Positions 7,269 to 8,328 of a DNA stretch of 8,328 bases are shown one piece after another. The position numbers were made by a program, and so were the translations under genes. The stretch is taken from contig JAJYIC010000098.1 in NCBI GenBank assembly GCA_021790295.1, forward strand, positions 1 to 8,328, in the 5' to 3' direction. The notes beneath the pieces are model-generated. The model searched no databases and was not told the origin of the DNA. It was given only the letters and a program-made list of their open reading frames with translations. The DNA is from Pseudomonadota bacterium (lineage in GTDB: Bacteria > Pseudomonadota > Alphaproteobacteria > ATCC43930 > CGMCC-115725). Each line of letters opens with the position of its first letter. Positions within the stretch are counted from its first letter, which is position 1.

Positions 7269-7299
7269 CGCGCCGCCATTTTCTGCAATGCACCCGATG

Positions 7300-7304
7300 A
7301 GGAG
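7300..7304 (+). promoter_or_regulatory. Shine-Dalgarno deciding the ybbN start
   Basis: AGGAG lies 4 bases before the ATG at 7309. Two in-frame ATGs further upstream (7288, 7297) have no ribosome binding site and would add residues not expected for the family, so 7309 is chosen. Confidence 0.7.
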
Positions 7305-7308
7305 AGCG

Positions 7309-8217
7309 ATGCCGAGCGAAGGGTTGATCGGCGGCGGGTCCGCCGTCTTGGTAAAGGACATTACCGCAGCGAATTTTATGACCGAAGTGATCGAGGGCTC
7401 ACACGAGGGGCCTGTCGTCGTCGATTTCTGGGCGCCCTGGTGCGGCCCTTGCCGGCAGCTCGGGCCTCTTCTCGAAAAGACGGTTGCCGCCACCGGCGGC
7501 GCGGTCCGTCTTGTCAAACTCAACATCGACGACAATCCCGAGATCGCCCAGCAGATGCGGATCCAGTCGATCCCCGCCGTTTATGCCTTCAAGGATGGAA
7601 GGCCGATCGACGGGTTTGTCGGCGCCCTTCCCGAAAGCCAGGTGAAACAGTTCATTGGGCGCCTTGCGGGTGCGCGGTCGGGGGGCTCGGCCATCGCCGA
7701 AGCCTTGAAGATGGCAAAAGAGGCGCTCGCCGAAGGCGACGCCGCAACCGCCGCCTCCCTTTACGCCCAGATCCTGCAGCGCGATCCCGCCAATCCCGAG
7801 GCGCAAGGGGGGCTTGCGCGCGCGGCGATCGCCCGGCGCGACCTCAAAAAGGCGCGCCAGATCCTCGACGGCATTGACAAGGATGCCGCCCAGCACGCCG
7901 AGATCGCGGCGGCGCGCTCGGCGCTCGAATTGGCCGAAGCGGCGCAAAAGGCGATGGGTGCGGCCGGAAAGCTCAAGGAGCGCCTCGCCCGCGACGCCAA
8001 CGATCACGAAGCCCGCTTCGAATTGGCGACGGCGCTTTTCGGCAGCGGCGAACGGGAAGCCGCGATCGAAGAGCTTTTGACCCTTTTCAAACGCGAGAGG
8101 GGGTGGAACGAAGAGGCCGCACGCAAACAGCTTCTCAAGTTTTTCGAGGCCATGGGTACAACCGATCCCTTGACCGTCAAGGCGCGGCGGCGGCTTTCCT
8201 CTCTGATGTTCTCCTGA
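7309..8217 (+). CDS. ybbN: Thioredoxin-TPR chaperedoxin YbbN/CnoX
   Basis: CnoX/YbbN is a cytosolic co-chaperone that holds unfolding proteins and passes them to GroEL/DnaK; some members also reduce disulfides. The product is 302 residues. The N-terminal thioredoxin fold (about 13-118) has the active site WCGPC (C45, C48) after VVVDFWAP and the cis-proline P89 in QSIPAVYAF. The rest (about 125-302) is alpha-helical with TPR-like repeats, for example ALAEGDAATAASLYAQIL (139-156) and FELATALFGSGEREAAIEE (237-255). The intact CXXC differs from E. coli CnoX, which lacks it, and resembles the alphaproteobacterial type known from Caulobacter. The LON-domain gene follows after 13 bases, a common pairing in this class. 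Divergent from recN. Confidence 0.95.
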   Translation: MPSEGLIGGGSAVLVKDITAANFMTEVIEGSHEGPVVVDFWAPWCGPCRQLGPLLEKTVAATGGAVRLVKLNIDDNPEIAQQMRIQSIPAVYAFKDGRPIDGFVGALPESQVKQFIGRLAGARSGGSAIAEALKMAKEALAEGDAATAASLYAQILQRDPANPEAQGGLARAAIARRDLKKARQILDGIDKDAAQHAEIAAARSALELAEAAQKAMGAAGKLKERLARDANDHEARFELATALFGSGEREAAIEELLTLFKRERGWNEEAARKQLLKFFEAMGTTDPLTVKARRRLSSLMFS

Positions 8218-8230
8218 AGGCGGGGGAGGG

Positions 8231-8328
8231 ATGAGCGAGAGGCCGAGCCTTCACCCGCCGCTCCCGCAAACGATCCCTATCTTTCCTCTCGCCGGCGCGA
8301 TCTTGCTGCCGCGCGGCCGCCTTCCGCT
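8231..8328 (+). CDS. LON substrate-binding-domain protein (N-terminal 32 codons; cut by window edge)
   Basis: The ATG at 8231 opens a frame running off the window. The visible start has IPIFPLAGAILLPRGRLP (15-32), the typical first strand and loop of the Lon N-terminal substrate-binding domain found as a stand-alone protein of about 220 residues in alphaproteobacteria. It follows ybbN by 13 bases, with a purine-rich GGGGGAGGG run directly before the ATG, so the two are probably co-transcribed. It is not the full Lon protease as far as context suggests, but the ATPase and protease parts cannot be excluded from so short a piece. The precise role of the stand-alone domain is not known to me. Confidence 0.85.
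   Translation, partial: MSERPSLHPPLPQTIPIFPLAGAILLPRGRLP

Larger units (their letters stand above)
7168..7308. promoter_or_regulatory. Divergent recN / ybbN intergenic region
   Basis: This 141-bp gap must carry the promoters of both recN (leftward) and ybbN (rightward). It holds the inverted repeat next to recN, a TATCAT hexamer on the minus strand at 7191-7196, and a GC-rich inverted repeat at 7247-7268. No convincing sigma-70 -35/-10 pair, and no LexA box, could be read on either strand. No small gene is supported here. Confidence 0.6.

Noticed and set aside
7253..7282. CTTG (7253-7256) and CCATTTT (7276-7282) as a heat-shock sigma-32 promoter for ybbN
   Set aside because: The match to the alphaproteobacterial consensus is only partial and the spacing is longer than usual; too weak to call.
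7168..7293. N-terminal extension of RecN by 42 residues
   Set aside because: The family opens with the sequence at ATG 7167, and the extension covers the promoter region shared with ybbN.

Overview
The window is gene-dense, high-GC DNA that reads as the chromosome of an alphaproteobacterium, probably of the Hyphomicrobiales. This rests on gene content (an alphaproteobacterial-style YbbN/CnoX with a full thioredoxin CXXC followed by a LON-domain protein; RecN followed by LigA) and on base composition, not on a marker gene. No RNA gene, insertion sequence, phage gene or CRISPR array was found.

Layout. Five genes lie on the minus strand and read right to left: recN (5494-7167), ligA (3371-5497), a TonB-like energy transducer (2523 to about 3305), a hydantoinase/oxoprolinase subunit B gene (776-2449) and the matching subunit A gene, which is cut by the left window edge (1-779). 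recN/ligA overlap as ATGA and the two hydantoinase genes overlap as GTGA, so each pair is probably translationally coupled. The other gaps are 65-73 bp with no convincing minus-strand terminator, so all five could form one transcript. On the plus strand, divergent from recN, are ybbN/cnoX (7309-8217) and the start of a LON substrate-binding-domain gene (from 8231, cut by the right edge). The 141-bp divergent region 7168-7308 is the only substantial promoter region.

How the genes work together. RecN (SMC-like break-repair ATPase) and LigA (NAD-dependent ligase) are a DNA repair/replication pair. YbbN and the LON-domain protein belong to proteostasis. The TonB-like protein carries the N-terminal Ser-x3-His membrane motif of working TonB proteins, but no exbB/exbD is visible. 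The hydantoinase pair would act in ATP-dependent amide-ring opening or a related carboxylation; its substrate cannot be read from the sequence.

No clearly new multi-gene system was found. The points most worth a second look are small-scale: a 7-bp-arm inverted repeat abutting the recN start codon, which has no visible Shine-Dalgarno or LexA box; a perfect hairpin plus T7 run inside the TonB-like gene that looks like an antisense terminator and also sits on an A_AAA_AAG slippery heptamer; a non-canonical ABC signature (ASQGE) in RecN; the missing ATG start of the TonB-like gene; and the B-before-A order of the hydantoinase genes.
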